A stretch of 64,000 nt of DNA from Rugalucina vietnamica. Its lineage: Eukaryota > Mollusca > Bivalvia > Lucinida > Lucinidae. The DNA lies in NCBI GenBank assembly GCA_964017185.1, contig OZ024877.1, positions 3,388,006-3,452,005 on the forward strand. The letters run 5' to 3'. The position numbers and the translations under genes were made by a program. The notes under the pieces are model-generated. The model was given only the letters and a program-made list of their open reading frames with translations, was not told the DNA's origin and made no database searches. Within the stretch, counting starts at the first letter, position 1, and every line of letters begins with the position of its first letter. Positions 1 to 9,534 of the stretch are shown here, one piece after another.

Positions 1-250
1 ACGTCAACGTATTGGTTGCTCGATTTGATATAAGATTTGTGAAAATATTGAAATGTTGTAAGAGGATGGATGGACCCCATAGCAGGTTCGGCTACTTAAA
101 CATTATTAGTTTGACACTATAAATATGATAGCATTGAGTCAGAGAGCATAATAGTTACTGTTATTCTGCAAATTTCAGCAGCATGGTCGATTCAAATTTT
201 GTGGGCTATTCTAGTCTTAAAGTACAACACAAAAAATAAGTGTTAACTAC
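1..250. other. Intron after the last visible exon
   Basis: No coding signal seen. It follows the GT donor at 249-250 on the minus strand. Bases 66-120 weakly resemble the plus-sense family B core (GGATGG...GGTTCGGCTA..TTAA), which may be a decayed copy. Confidence 0.4.
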
Positions 251-433
251 CAATGCAAATTGTAGACAAATCATGATTCCAAACTAACGCTTCAGTACAT
301 ATCAAGGTGGTGACGATTGGGTTTCTCTCGTAGCCAAAGTCACAGACAAAGTTATCACATTCCTCCCCTGCTCTAAACAGACAGGTGTCTGGTATTGTCG
401 CATGTGACAGATCATCGATGTTGCACATGTTAT
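251..433 (-). CDS. Sushi (CCP) module exon, last exon visible
   Basis: Internal exon of 183 bp with phase-1 introns on both sides: acceptor TTTCAG before 433, donor G|GTAGTT after 251. It encodes one selectin-type sushi module of 61 residues with six cysteines at about residues 4, 18, 26, 31, 46 and 60. The family landmarks are present: DTC, a G..C step, DFGYERN, a conserved W at 52, and a C-terminal CIG. Sushi modules are beta-sandwich units that bind proteins or carbohydrates outside the cell. Two glycosylation sequons found in most sister modules are lost here: N-F-T-C reads N-F-V-C and N-C-T reads I-C-T. It follows the DUF3011-like exon, so sushi modules resume after the second propeller. 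The gene continues beyond the window. Splice sites were read by eye. Confidence 0.83.
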
Positions 434-672
434 CTGAAATCAAGGAAAGCTCAACACAGATACTTGAACATAATTTTAAAACAATCGAACTATTCCATAA
501 TGGGATATTCTTTTTCAAAACAAGACACAGCAAAACAACATTAGAGAATAATTCAAACGGATTGATTGTCAGCGTCCAATCATGTCACATTTGTTCCAAG
601 GGGTTTTCCCATCTGAACGGAACGATGACAACTACTCTTGCTTTCACCTTCCGATGTCAGTTTAGCACTCAC

Positions 673-930
673 CTGCACAGATATGGAAGGTCGCTTCGCA
701 GCCATTATAAATCCATATTTTACTATTGGTGAACCCATATACAAGTTTTTCTCCATTGTAGTCTGATTTCTGACCACTAACGTACTCGCAAGAACCTGAT
801 ATTAATTTTGCGATTGTAACAACAAGGTCCCCTGTTACACCTTCTATGGGGCATTCCGTATAATGGTGGAACCAACTCCCGGTACAATTCATAGTTTTCA
901 CAACGTTCGAGCAGGTAGTGGGTGGTGTTT
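673..930 (-). CDS. Cysteine-rich exon resembling DUF3011
   Basis: Internal exon of 258 bp (86 residues), phase 1 to phase 1: acceptor ACTTTCAG before 930, donor G|GTGAGT after 673. It is not a sushi module. Six cysteines occur as TTC, MNC, TEC, GSC, NGC and HIC. The end, KIWIYNGCEATFHICAG, matches the pattern I recall for the small cysteine-rich family DUF3011 (an IWV-x-x-GCRA-x-F-x-V-C type ending, preceded by a C-P-I-x-G-x-V-x-L step); this is from memory and untested. The function of that family is unknown to me; extracellular ligand binding is only a guess. It sits between propeller B and a sushi exon and shares their intron phase, so it is very likely part of the same protein. Confidence 0.75.
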
Positions 931-934
931 CTGA

Positions 935-1165
935 AAGTTTAACCCAAATATGACGAATGGATTTTCCCATCATTATCATTTGGGTCAGTCCACTTTCATT
1001 ATTAGGGGCATCAGGAGTGATTTTTTTAAATTTTATTCAATTTTTCGATGAAAATTCTCTAAGCAAACAGAATAGCCCCAGATGGGACGCCGCAGAATGC
1101 GGCGTCACATCTGGGGCTATTCTGTTTGCCTATGTCCCATAAAAGGGACGCCAGGCTTAAATGAG
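935..1165. repeat. Interspersed repeat with perfect palindromic core
   Basis: The sequence from GTTTAACCCAAATATGACG through CCAGGCTTAAATGAGTTAA recurs, diverged, near 5878-6292. It holds an inverted repeat at 1064-1128 whose arms contain CAGAATAGCCCCAGAT and ATCTGGGGCTATTCTG around GACGCCGCAGAATGCGGCGTC. The repeat begins within about ten bases of the splice acceptor at 931-932. Confidence 0.7.
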
Positions 1166-1199
1166 TTAAAATAATAGCGCAAGTAGATAAATAGAATCC

Positions 1200-1340
1200 A
1201 TCATGGGTGTCCAGTGGAGATAGGAAAATCCCAACCCGAGGGTCCACCCGTTCCAGTGGGAAACGAGGCTCGCCGAGTTTCCCACTGGAACGGTGAACCC
1301 GAGGGTTTGGATTTTCCTTTCTCCACTGGGCACCCATGAT
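1200..1340. repeat. Foldback (palindromic) element with ~65 bp arms
   Basis: The left arm begins ATCATGGGTGTCCAGTGGA and the right arm ends TCCACTGGGCACCCATGAT. Inner arms AGTGGGAAACGAGGCTCG and CGCCGAGTTTCCCACT pair across the centre near 1270. No coding capacity. Most likely a foldback MITE. Confidence 0.75.
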
Positions 1341-1997
1341 CGATTCTTTTTCTTACATACTCCGATTTAATCTTTTTACCGGTAACGTAACCTGGTACCG
1401 CGCTTTAACCCTTGTGACGTTTGCATATTACGGATGTGACGTCACATGTAAATAAATCGTTGTCATGTAGTTTTTATTTGTTTTTATTTTAAAACGAGCG
1501 TGATTCAAGAATACTCGCTGTGAAAAACATCACTTTTGTCTACTTTTGGTGAACGCCATTGCTGCAAACAGTAGAAACGATCGAATTATATCACGTGCTT
1601 TTCTTATCTAGCATGAGCAACCAAACCAGCAGTGTAAGATCGATTTATCTACCACCACTAAAATACCGGAATTTTTCTATCTTTATGATAGAGGTATGTA
1701 AGAAAAATAAATTGTAGTCTCCTTGTTCAAGAGAAACCCAGTTGACTACTTGTAGAACATATGATGCCTGGTTTCGAACCCCTGATGCTAGCATGACTAT
1801 TCTTCTGTTCTATGATATTATTTAACAGCTAATGGAAAGTTTGTAATGGTTTTATATGAAATCATCTCTAAACATTATATTTTAGTAATTTGTGGAAGAC
1901 TTCTGCTAATACTGACATACATGTGGTACTTAAAAGTATTTGTTCAAATCTAGTCGTTTAGAATTAAGATACGATCCAATGTTTTGACCTTTACATA
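1341..1997. other. Intronic stretch, nothing recognised
   Basis: AT-rich sequence between the foldback and the G-family MITE. A GTGACGTCAC palindrome occurs near 1436-1445. I see no exon-like splice and codon pattern on either strand. Confidence 0.4.
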
Positions 1998-2229
1998 TGA
2001 GCCACCGCATGGAAAAACCAACAATCTGCATAGGCGAAAACAAAGGCGCAGACCGGTTTCGCAGTAACTGCGAACCTGATCAGCGTCTTTGTTTTCACTA
2101 AACAGTACAATTCCTCTACTTACTAAATCCAAAATTTCCATCCTCAAGCCATCTTCTGTGACTGTACAGCCCGGTTTGTGTCAGACCTGGTCGGAACCCA
2201 AATTGTTGGTTTTCTCACGCACAGGCTCA
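1998..2229 (+). mobile_element. Family G MITE, copy 1
   Basis: Terminal inverted repeats: GAGCCACCGCATGGAAAAACC at the left, and TTGTTGGTTTTCTC followed by AGGCTC at the right. Inside is a degenerate palindrome around GCAGTAACTGC flanked by matching CAAAGGCGC and GCGTCTTTG. A second copy lies at 11443-11689 with inverted internal order. No coding capacity; non-autonomous DNA element. It sits 27 bases downstream of the donor of exon 2257-2366. Confidence 0.7.
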
Positions 2230-2256
2230 TAAAAGATAATGTTGATATACATGTAC

Positions 2257-2366
2257 CAGATCCCGGTGATTTATAAACATCCAGCCAATTCATGTCAAAT
2301 AGACCGGACTCTAGACCAGTGGTTGTCACACTAGTGTTATCATACTTGTTAACTCTAATGACAAAT
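2257..2366 (-). CDS. Beta-propeller B, blade exon 5
   Basis: Internal exon of 110 bp, phase 2 at its start and phase 1 at its end: acceptor GATTCTAG before 2366, donor TCTG|GTACAT after 2257. Joined to the preceding exon it reads P-FVIRVNKYDNTSV, then GLFDMNWLDVYKSPGSG. The I-R-V...D-N-T strand followed by LDVY is the layout of a closing YWTD/NHL-type blade. It leads in phase into the DUF3011-like exon. The equivalent exon of propeller A was not found. The short length and weak donor context keep confidence moderate, but the phases fit on both sides. Confidence 0.7.
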
Positions 2367-2692
2367 CTAGAATCAAATCCAAGACATAAGAAATCAAAGG
2401 TACAGATGATGAAAATCAGTAGAGGCTTAGTATATCATTACACCAGAATATAGTATATTAGTATATAATTAAACGATATGTTGTAAAATCAAGACGAGAT
2501 ACACGAAAAGGAATAAATTCAGAAATATCATGGCATTGGTCCATACGTTCAACCTTCTTTCAATTACACGTAGAATAACCACTCAGATGCCTGAATGTAA
2601 TGTTTTTAAAAAGTAAACTATAAAACTTTGAGAGACATGGAAACACTTGGGCACAACACCACGTTTTACAGGATTTACATAAATAAACTCAC
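2367..2692. other. Intron, nothing recognised
   Basis: AT-rich intron between propeller B exons 4 and 5. No repeat family or coding signal seen. Confidence 0.5.
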
Positions 2693-2846
2693 GGGTTATC
2701 TTTTCCAACGAAGTACACGTTATCACCGACACTGTCTAAGTCTCTGATTGAAGATGCCATAGTGTCAGTGAAGAAGGTAGTGACTTCTGTACCATCATAG
2801 TCAGTTATATAAATTGCACTGCCGTCAGACCAGTAAACAATTTGTT
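2693..2846 (-). CDS. Beta-propeller B, blade exon 4 (YWTD motif)
   Basis: Internal exon of 154 bp, phase 1 to phase 2: acceptor ACATTTCAG before 2846, strong donor CC|GTGAGT after 2693. It encodes EQIVYWSDGSAIYITDYDG, then a D-S-V-G-D-N-V-Y-F strand. YWSD is the signature of LDL-receptor class B (YWTD) repeats, and I-x-x-x-DYDG-x-x is the second half of the same motif. Such repeats form the blades of a six-bladed extracellular propeller that binds protein ligands. The exon matches 38977-39136 of propeller A in phase, length (160 bp there) and layout (DYDGTEV against NYDGSSK), so the two are duplicates. Confidence 0.83.
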
Positions 2847-2988
2847 CTGAAATGTGACGTTATGACAGTTATCAGAAATCGCAGTAAGGTTTCTGTTTCT
2901 GTCAAATATGTAACTAAATATCAAAATGTATATACCACCAAAAGTATTCATGTACGCAATCGGTTACAAATGAATATTTGTCCAAAAA

Positions 2989-3152
2989 TGGTACAAGTAG
3001 GCAATGATCAGGATATGGCGCAATCAGAAAGAAAACACCACCCCAAAACCGAGGTGGGAAAAAACCTAAATTGACAATTAGGTACTTATACTAAGAAACC
3101 ATATCGTAAGCCGAATGGGCAGTCATTTTCCCAATAGGTGGCCACTTGTTTT
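2989..3152 (-). repeat. Family A fragment, diverged
   Basis: Contains GTACAAGTAGGCAATGATCA, a CCACCCCAAAACCGAGGTGGG segment and CCCAATAGGTGGCCAC, all marks of family A in antisense. It is more diverged than most copies and lies in the intron between propeller B exons 3 and 4. Confidence 0.8.
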
Positions 3153-3229
3153 AAATGAATGAACACTTTTGTTTGTTAAGTTTCGCATGTTCTTCAATTT
3201 TAGTTTGTCGAATTAAGGTCGCTTCTTAC

Positions 3230-3390
3230 CAAGAATATCCAATGAGAGGCAATACACGTCCCCAGACCCGGTAACTATCACTTGGGTTGGGGAATCATCA
3301 ACGCTCCTTTTAGACAGAGAGACGTCTGTAGCAAATTTCATTAGGACGTAGGAATTATTTACAGTAGAGTGGATTATGCCGAATACTATC
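3230..3390 (-). CDS. Beta-propeller B, blade exon 3
   Basis: Internal exon of 161 bp, phase 2 to phase 1: acceptor TTTTCAG before 3390, donor CTTG|GTAAGA after 3230. It encodes IVFGIIHSTVNNSYVLMKF, a variable loop, then VIVTGSGDVYCLSLDILG. The alternating strands with a terminal L-x-L-D-x-x-G step are blade-like and align with A-exon 45453-45595, which ends H-C-I-A-V-D-V-T-G. Sequence identity to other propellers is low, so the assignment rests on position, phase pattern and the paralogous exon. Confidence 0.75.
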
Positions 3391-3905
3391 CTGAAAACGA
3401 AGTTAAAATGCTCGATGATAAAATGCACATAGCAAGAAACAAATTAGTATCACCAGAACAACATACTTTCTCTTTTAATAAAAGGTGAATTTCATCCTTT
3501 TTGTTAAACATTACAGGATGAAACGTGTTTTTTTAAGAAATAGATCAGCTCTAGCGGTGAATTGTTGTGTAATAACTCACCGTTTGGAGGTCAGTTGTAA
3601 AGCAGCGCGCAGCGCGATTGATTTATCTGCATGCAACTGACCGAAAAGCAACGTCACGCTTCTTCGCCCAGTGAAATGGTTGCACAATATAACACGTTTT
3701 AACCATTGGCTATATTAGCGAGTGTGTTAGAAGTATATTTCTGTTTTATTTTGTGCTTTTGGTTACTGTTATCGGTATAATGGTTCTGTTTTAATCTGCT
3801 TTTGTATTTGGATACTTTCTTACGTTTTAAAAAGTGGTAAAATTTGAATTGCGATTCTCTTTTGATTCTGATGTGTTGGACATTTATTTAGAAGGTTATA
3901 CATAC
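3391..3905. other. Intron with a short palindrome
   Basis: Intron of propeller B. Bases about 3590-3647 form an imperfect palindrome: GGTCAGTTGTAAAGCAGCGC against TGCATGCAACTGACC around GCGCAGCGCG. Otherwise nothing recognised. Confidence 0.45.
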
Positions 3906-4080
3906 GGGAGCAAGAAGTCCAATTCTATTGCAACAAACGTTTCATCTACGCCGTTGTATATCTCACTAGTGTATTCATCATGTTCAATCTTTCCTAAAAT
4001 TCCACGAGCAGCAAAGAAAATGTTTCCGTTGGTTGGGTCAGCGGCAATGTCAGTGATACCGCTAAAGTCTGATCGTGAAG
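3906..4080 (-). CDS. Beta-propeller B, blade exon 2
   Basis: Internal exon of 175 bp, phase 1 to phase 2: acceptor TTTTGCAG before 4080, donor CTCCC|GTATGT after 3906. It encodes S-S-R-S-DFSGITDIAADPTNGNIFF, then a glycine-containing turn, GKIEHDEYTSEIYNG, and FVAIELDFLLP. The I-T-D-I-A-x-D-x-x-N-G-x-I-F-F step is the start of a YWTD/NHL blade and matches V-S-D-L-A-L-D-T-T-T-G-D-V-Y-F in A-exon 54156-54366. Same phases, same order in the gene. Confidence 0.82.
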
Positions 4081-4126
4081 CTGCAAAAAATATAATGGCA
4101 TTAATTATGCGATACTAAAATGTAAC

Positions 4127-4430
4127 CATCAGGAAAACATGTCCGTGAAATGTATACCCCATTATACCCTACCTTATTATAGAAAAAAACTGGGGTTTGC
4201 AGGGGTATACCTATTTTTCTTATTTTTGCTTCAAAATATAGATTGTGGGTACTCGTTAGAACCGCCTCGGCGAGGCGGTTCTAACGTGTACCCACAATCT
4301 ATGTTTTGAGCAAAAATAAAAAAAAACATCATTTTTTTTTTCAAAACATCATTTTTTTTTCTACTGAAAATTTTCATTTTTTACAACTTTAAAAATCTCT
4401 GTATATTGCATGGGCATTTTTTTCGTAATG
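4127..4430 (+). mobile_element. Family D MITE, copy 1
   Basis: Starts CATCAGGAAAACATGTCCG and ends TTTTTTTCGTAATG, so the ends are imperfect inverted repeats (CATCAGGAAAA against CATTACGAAAA). Core palindrome at 4241-4299: TTAGAACCGCCTCG followed by GCGAGGCGGTTCTAA. No ORF of note. Sits in the intron between propeller B exons 1 and 2. Confidence 0.88.
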
Positions 4431-4853
4431 AAAGGAAGAAAGGTGTGAAGGAAAATCATCATGACAATAAAACAATTATTGCAAAGCTGAAACGGGAGAT
4501 TCAATTATATAACAACATTGCAACGGAGGACAGTATAAGGAAAATGGAAAATAACACAGCATGCGGCGGTTATAAGAATATCATAAACAAGCCAGATATC
4601 ATATATACATGAACTAGAGCAAAATAGTTCTATTGAAGCACACTCAATGGTCTGAATGATTATATTTTCCACAGTGACTATTGGAATACACGTATGTCCC
4701 TAGATTCAAATAAAATGCTGATATTCCGACATGGATTCTGAATGTGCCAGTTTAGATTTAAGTTGTTTAGAATTTCGTGAATTGCCTTACTAACAAAGGT
4801 CCGTGATGTAAATTCTTATTCTTGAAAGGCTAAATGATATTAATTCCACTTAC
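4431..4853. other. Intron, nothing recognised
   Basis: The 68-codon open frame here on the plus strand is AT-driven and matches nothing I know. Confidence 0.4.
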
Positions 4854-5099
4854 AAAGATCGAGCACAACCTCCGTGGCACCATCGGCTATTGAACGACGT
4901 TTTATAATGTTTCCAACAGACCACACGATGCTTCTGCTGAAATTGTCATAATCGATTCCTGACTCGGTTCCCGCATCAGGTCCTCCAACAACCAATAGTG
5001 GTTCACTCGAGGTTGAGTCATTAAGGGCCAGTTGGTATATACCACCATTTGGCCAGGTTTTGATAAAAATGAAATCATCTGTAGCAAGCGCCGGAAAAG
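4854..5099 (-). CDS. Beta-propeller B, first exon (blade 1)
   Basis: Internal exon of 246 bp (82 residues), phase 1 to phase 1: acceptor AACATTTCAG before 5099, donor CTTT|GTAAGT after 4854. It reads AFPALATDDFIFIKTWPNGG, then IYQLALND, LLVVGG, SGIDYDNFSRSIVWSVGN, RRSIADG and ATEVVLDLCK. The G-I-D-Y-D-x-x-x-x-S-I-V-W-S-x-G-N-I-I-x-R segment is a clear YWTD-type blade. It begins the propeller after the sushi array, and its phase joins directly to the last sushi module. No signal peptide precedes it, so I see no sign that a separate gene starts here. The matching first exon of propeller A would lie 5' of 54366 and was not found. Confidence 0.83.
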
Positions 5100-5457
5100 C
5101 TGAAATGTTACATGCAATGTTGATAGAAATACATGTCATATTCAAAATGTGCAATATGTATTTGTGTGTTTTGAAATGGTAAACGTAGGAATAGAAGGTT
5201 CAAGAAATGATACAATTAAAGGCCAATACAAAGACATAAGGCAGTTAAAAGGAGCAATACAATGCAGAAACGAAATCGCACTAAGGTCGGTCGATGCAGA
5301 GGTATCTGACTTTTCATTTCAGCCCACCAAAACGCTGAAAATATTTTTTTTTCAGAATTAAGGCGGTTCAGTCTTTTGCTGAGCTGAAATTATTCAGATA
5401 CTCATGGTCGATGTGAAGGCGTTCCTGATTTCCTTGTACTGTAAAGCAATACTTTGT
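5100..5457. other. Intron, nothing recognised
   Basis: No repeat family or exon seen between the acceptor of 5099 and the next D element. Confidence 0.4.
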
Positions 5458-5737
5458 CATCACGAAAACATGTCCGTGTAATGTATACCCCCCTTGAACC
5501 CCACTTTTATATAGTTAAACTGGGGTACGAAGGGGTATACCTATTTTTCTAATTTTTGCTCCAAAACGTAGATTGTGGGTCCTGGTTAGAACCGCCTCGC
5601 CGAGGCGGTTCTAAAGTGTACCCACAATCTATGCTTTGAGCAAAAATAAGAAAAATGTCAAAAATTTTCATCTGAAAATTTTCAATTTTCAAAGCTAAAA
5701 AAATCTTTGTTTATTGCATGGGCAAGTTTTCGTAATG
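5458..5737 (+). mobile_element. Family D MITE, copy 2
   Basis: CATCACGAAAACATGTCCG to GGGCAAGTTTTCGTAATG, with core GTTAGAACCGCCTCG / CCGAGGCGGTTCTAA near 5584-5613. Nearly full length. Confidence 0.88.
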
Positions 5738-5785
5738 TGTACCACCACTGAGTGTAACACAGTTGCTGTTTACGTCTAGGGGACA

Positions 5786-6300
5786 CTCACTTCCTGCGGT
5801 TAATTAAAACAACCTGCAGAAATGTATTGCGAAACTCCTTGGGTTTTAGTGTTTCACCATGAGACATCACGGTTAGTCTTTGGTTAACCCATGTTTGACG
5901 AATGGATTTTCCTATCAATATCAATTGACTCCTCCGCCAGCAAGGTATAGCCACGCCCACTCCTATTTCCTTAGACAAACATTGTGTTTTTGCACCTATA
6001 TTTACCTGTAAAAAGCAAGTGTTGGTTTGTTTGTCTAACCCACGTGTTGTCTAACCGTCATTGACCGTTAGCTAATGTGCAGATTTGAATGGTCAATATA
6101 AAATGAATATTAATGATGGGTGGTTTGACGGAGGACTCAATTGGGCGAGTCCATTTTCATTTTTATAGATGTTAGGAGTGATTTTTTCATTTTTATCTCG
6201 TTTTTCGATGAAAAATCTCCAAGCAAACACAATAGCCCCAGATCTGTTTGTCTATGTCACATAAAAGGGACACCAGGCTTAAATGAATTAATGTCATTCA
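5786..6300. repeat. Second copy of the 935-1165 repeat with extra sequence
   Basis: Shares GTTTGACGAATGGATTTTCC with the first copy, and further on CGATGAAAAATCTCC, ACAATAGCCCCAGAT and ACCAGGCTTAAATGA. Unlike the first copy it has lost one palindrome arm: CCCCAGATCTGTTTG jumps straight to the far side. GTTTGACG motifs also recur near 6120. Confidence 0.65.
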
Positions 6301-6484
6301 TTCACTTTGAGAGTCGAGTTCAGCAGTTGGCAAATAAAATGACAGCATTATGGACGCATGTGTTGTTTATACATGTATAGGTACCATAGAAGTTTTCTTA
6401 CCTGTTCTATGTTGAAGTTTGGCGTTAGATTCTTGTGTAGTTAAAGGCGCTTACTCTCATATTGCGACAGATTTCTCTGAATTT

Positions 6485-6758
6485 CATCAGGAAAACATGT
6501 CCGTGACATGTATACCCCCTTAAACCCCACTTTTATATAGAAAAACTGGGATTTGCAGGGGTATACCTAATTTTCTTATTTTTGATCCAAAACATATATT
6601 GTGGGTACTCGTTAGAACCGCCTCGTTGAGGCGGTTCTAATGTGTACTCACAATGTACGTGTATGTTTTGAGCAAAATATTTAAAAATTCAAAATTATTC
6701 TTTTTTTTCTGAAAAAAAAAAAAGTCTCTGTATATTTCATGGGCAAGTTTTCGTAATG
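6485..6758 (+). mobile_element. Family D MITE, copy 3
   Basis: Starts CATCAGGAAAACATGTCCG and ends GGGCAAGTTTTCGTAATG. Core GTTAGAACCGCCTCG / TTGAGGCGGTTCTAA near 6610-6640 with one mismatch at the axis. Confidence 0.88.
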
Positions 6759-6841
6759 TAATTAATAAGTCAGACGATGATCGCAGTAAGAAGCCAAGAC
6801 AAACGCTATACAAAACATTCACCATGTATGTCATATAAATA

Positions 6842-7013
6842 CATCCTTAAACCCCACTTTAATTATATATAGTAAAACTGGGGTTTATTGGCGGTTCTAA
6901 CGTGTACACACAATCAATGTTTTGATTAAAAATCTAAAAAATATTTTCTTTTTTTTTCGACTGAAATTTTCAGCAGAAAAAAAAAATCTATATTGCATGG
7001 GCAAGTTTTCGTA
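6842..7013 (+). mobile_element. Family D MITE, truncated copy 4
   Basis: Lacks the left end and the left half of the palindrome. It begins near CCTTAAACCCCACTTTAATT and passes from GGGGTTTATT straight to GGCGGTTCTAACGTG, ending ATGGGCAAGTTTTCGTAGTG. Deletion within the hairpin is a likely cause. Confidence 0.75.
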
Positions 7014-7956
7014 GTGGACCATTTAGTTCAAACTATTTAAAAGTTCACAATGCATATTTACAAGAAATCCAAATGGACAAATATCAATGACAAAAATGTG
7101 TCATTATCTTGTTATTATTACGTTGACTTGATGAGGTTCGATTCAATCCAAATTAAAATACGGATAATATTTTAAAATTCAACACTTTTTATGTCTTCGG
7201 GTGTTTCAGTCATTCCTGACTGTCGTAAATCTGCATCATACTCATAAGTCATTATATCACTTATTTTGTTACTTTCTTGTTTAAACGGCATGATGTAAAG
7301 GTTTATTTTTTTTTCTTAAATATTTCTTATATCTACGGTTTTAAAAGCTTCTTAAAGGGAACAATTTGCATATTGTCCCAGTCCATCTTGATACTGCATC
7401 TTTATTCGCATTGCCATGTCACTATCAATAAACAAACATGTATTAGTTTTTTCAAGTGACTTTATTTTCTTAAGTTCAAAATCCTTTTCTGTTTACACTA
7501 AACAATTAGATCTACACTTAGCGTTAATGAAAAGTTACCAGTAAATCAAATTCAAATAACACATGGCATGACGACCTTGAAAATAGTCCTCAAACTTTTC
7601 GAAAATACACAAATTGCACGTGTTTCACGTGCACCATAGCTTTGATGCTTTTGGAACAGTTAAATGACACTTAATTTGCCGTTGGCCAGAATCATGAATG
7701 ACATATCATAAGTTTAAGTGGTGGTAACGTTTCATTGACGTTGAGTATATTACAAATAATACAATAATATTACCAATACAATTTATGCAGTAACATGATT
7801 AACAAAAACACAGTTTTCAGATCAATGCAATGAGGTCTTAATGGTGACTACCTACGGAGACTGCTTTGCGGTGTCAAATGGTTTAGTTCGCAGTTTTCTT
7901 CTCAATCAATAGCTAAGGAAGAAGAAATTTTGGTTTAAAGTATCGCCTTAAAAAGG
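7014..7956. other. Intron, nothing recognised
   Basis: AT-rich unique-looking sequence; short open frames only. Confidence 0.4.
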
Positions 7957-8292
7957 TTTAAGTAGGTAAAGAACAGGAAATGGCACAATAAGAAAAAAAA
8001 ATCCGACTCCAAAAACCGAGGTCAGAAAACTATATTGACAATTAGGAACTTATACAAAGAAGGTAAAAGTAGGCAATGATCAGAAAATGTTGCACCCCAC
8101 TCCGAAATCGAGGTGGAATAAACTAAACTGACAATTAGGTACTTATACTAAGACAATACAGCGTAAGCAGCTATTTCCAAAATAGGCGGTCACTCAGTTA
8201 CCCGAACTTAAAGTATGAAAACAGCACAAATATTCAACAGTAAAACATAAAACAAGTAGAACCACAACAGAAGTATCGCCTTGGAACGATCA
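7957..8292 (-). repeat. Family A, two diverged partial copies
   Basis: A first antisense fragment (about 7957-8055, with CCAAAAACCGAGG) is followed by a second (about 8060-8292) running from GTAGGCAATGATCAG through CAGTTACCCGAACTTAA to AAGTATCGCCTTGGAACGAT. Confidence 0.75.
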
Positions 8293-8551
8293 CATCATGG
8301 AAACATCTCCGTGTGGAACTTAACCCCTTCAAACCTATACTTATATAGTAAAATTAATGTTTGACAGGGTCATAAGAAAAAATCAATAATTGGTGTAATT
8401 ATGTAATTAAAAAATCAAAGATGCTAAATTCTAACAAAAATCGATATAATTATAAACCATTCCTTTATGACAGGCAAGGTAAAAATTTGTAAAATTAAAA
8501 TTTAGTTCATAAATAGATATTTAATATGTAATTAAATGAAACCGTAATGAG
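8293..8551 (+). repeat. Family E element, uninterrupted copy
   Basis: Starts CATCATGGAAACATCTCCG and ends AATGAAACCGTAATG. It matches 36612-37172 apart from a D insertion there, and so serves as the empty site for that insertion. Its left part (CTTAACCCCTTCAAACC, TATATAGTAAAATTAATG) parallels family D, which suggests a shared origin. Confidence 0.7.
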
Positions 8552-8789
8552 TAGGGAGGGGCTTGAACCAATTTCACAGGCTGGAGAAGCCCTAAGACTG
8601 GAGGAGACCAAGGGCAAATTCACGATCCTGATACTTAATAGTTGAAAATGTAGATGTAATTAATAAACAAACAACATTCTAGACAAGGTGCAAAACAGCC
8701 CACATCTCCAAGAAGTAGAACATAATGTTGATGTCGATGTCATTGTGTTATATTATTAAGCCCCGATGAAATTAGTAAAATAACACTAT

Positions 8790-9001
8790 TTTGTGTTTTT
8801 TGGATTGGGTGTTACGTCCATTTCAAGATTATTTCAGCTGATTTGAGACGGGCCTACCCGCAAGCAGAACTTTGCTTATCTTACATATGCCCCGTGTCAG
8901 GCTCGAACCCACACCAGCCATTGCGGTGAGATTATCGAAGATTAAGCACGGAAATGAAATCGCGGTAATGAAATATCAGTGCTCTTTACCACCCGGCCAC
9001 G
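8790..9001 (-). mobile_element. tRNA-derived SINE, antisense
   Basis: In antisense it shows a B-box-like GGCTCGAACCCACACCAG near 8900, an A-box-like CTCTTTACCACCCGGCCAC at 8983-9000, and the tail TTACGTCCATTTCAAGATT. The same order is seen at 57378-57612. The head resembles a Ser/Leu-type tRNA. Divergence suggests an old insertion. Confidence 0.75.
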
Positions 9002-9023
9002 GGGGGGGGGGGGGGGGGGGGGG
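9001..9023. repeat. Homopolymer G run (23 bp)
   Basis: Uninterrupted G run abutting the tRNA-like end of the SINE. Length may be unreliable, as such runs are error-prone in assemblies. Confidence 0.95.
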
Positions 9024-9258
9024 CGCTGAAAAAGACTTTGTAATTAATAAGTGTTTACAATGTGCTGAGGTACGTATGACAGTTGCATTGTTCATGTCAT
9101 CATCATTAACATTTATGTGTATAACGCGTTATGTATAAGAAATACTCATTTCTTTGACATTTAGGAAACATTATCACAATGAACCCATATGAAAGCTGGA
9201 ACATTAACTATTTAATTCTCATATCGTCTTCTAGACGAAAACTGACTAAAAAGAAGTA

Positions 9259-9534
9259 CATCAGGAAAACATGTCCGTGCAATAAATAACCCCCTTAACC
9301 CCACATTAATGTAGTAAAACTGGGGCATGCACGGTATACCTATTTTTCTTAATTTTGCTCCAAAACATAGCTTGTGTGTACTCGTTAGAACCGACTCGCC
9401 GAGGCGGTTCTAACCTGTACCAACACTCTATGTTTTGAGCAAAAATAAGAAAAATAACAAATATTTTCTACAGAAGTTTTCATTTTTTACAACTTAAAAA
9501 ATCTCTGTATATTGCATGGGCAAGTTTCGTAATG
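9259..9534 (+). mobile_element. Family D MITE, copy 5
   Basis: Starts CATCAGGAAAACATGTCCG and ends GGGCAAGTTTCGTAATG. The core palindrome has one mismatch (GAACCGACTCG against CGAGGCGGTTC). Confidence 0.85.

Noticed and set aside
2144-2329. Independent 61-residue gene
   Set aside because: The frame is partly exon 2257-2366 and partly family G MITE read-through.
4854-5099. First exon of a second, separate gene
   Set aside because: It has a good acceptor in phase 1 that continues the sushi array, and no start codon with signal peptide. A gene boundary cannot be fully excluded without transcripts.
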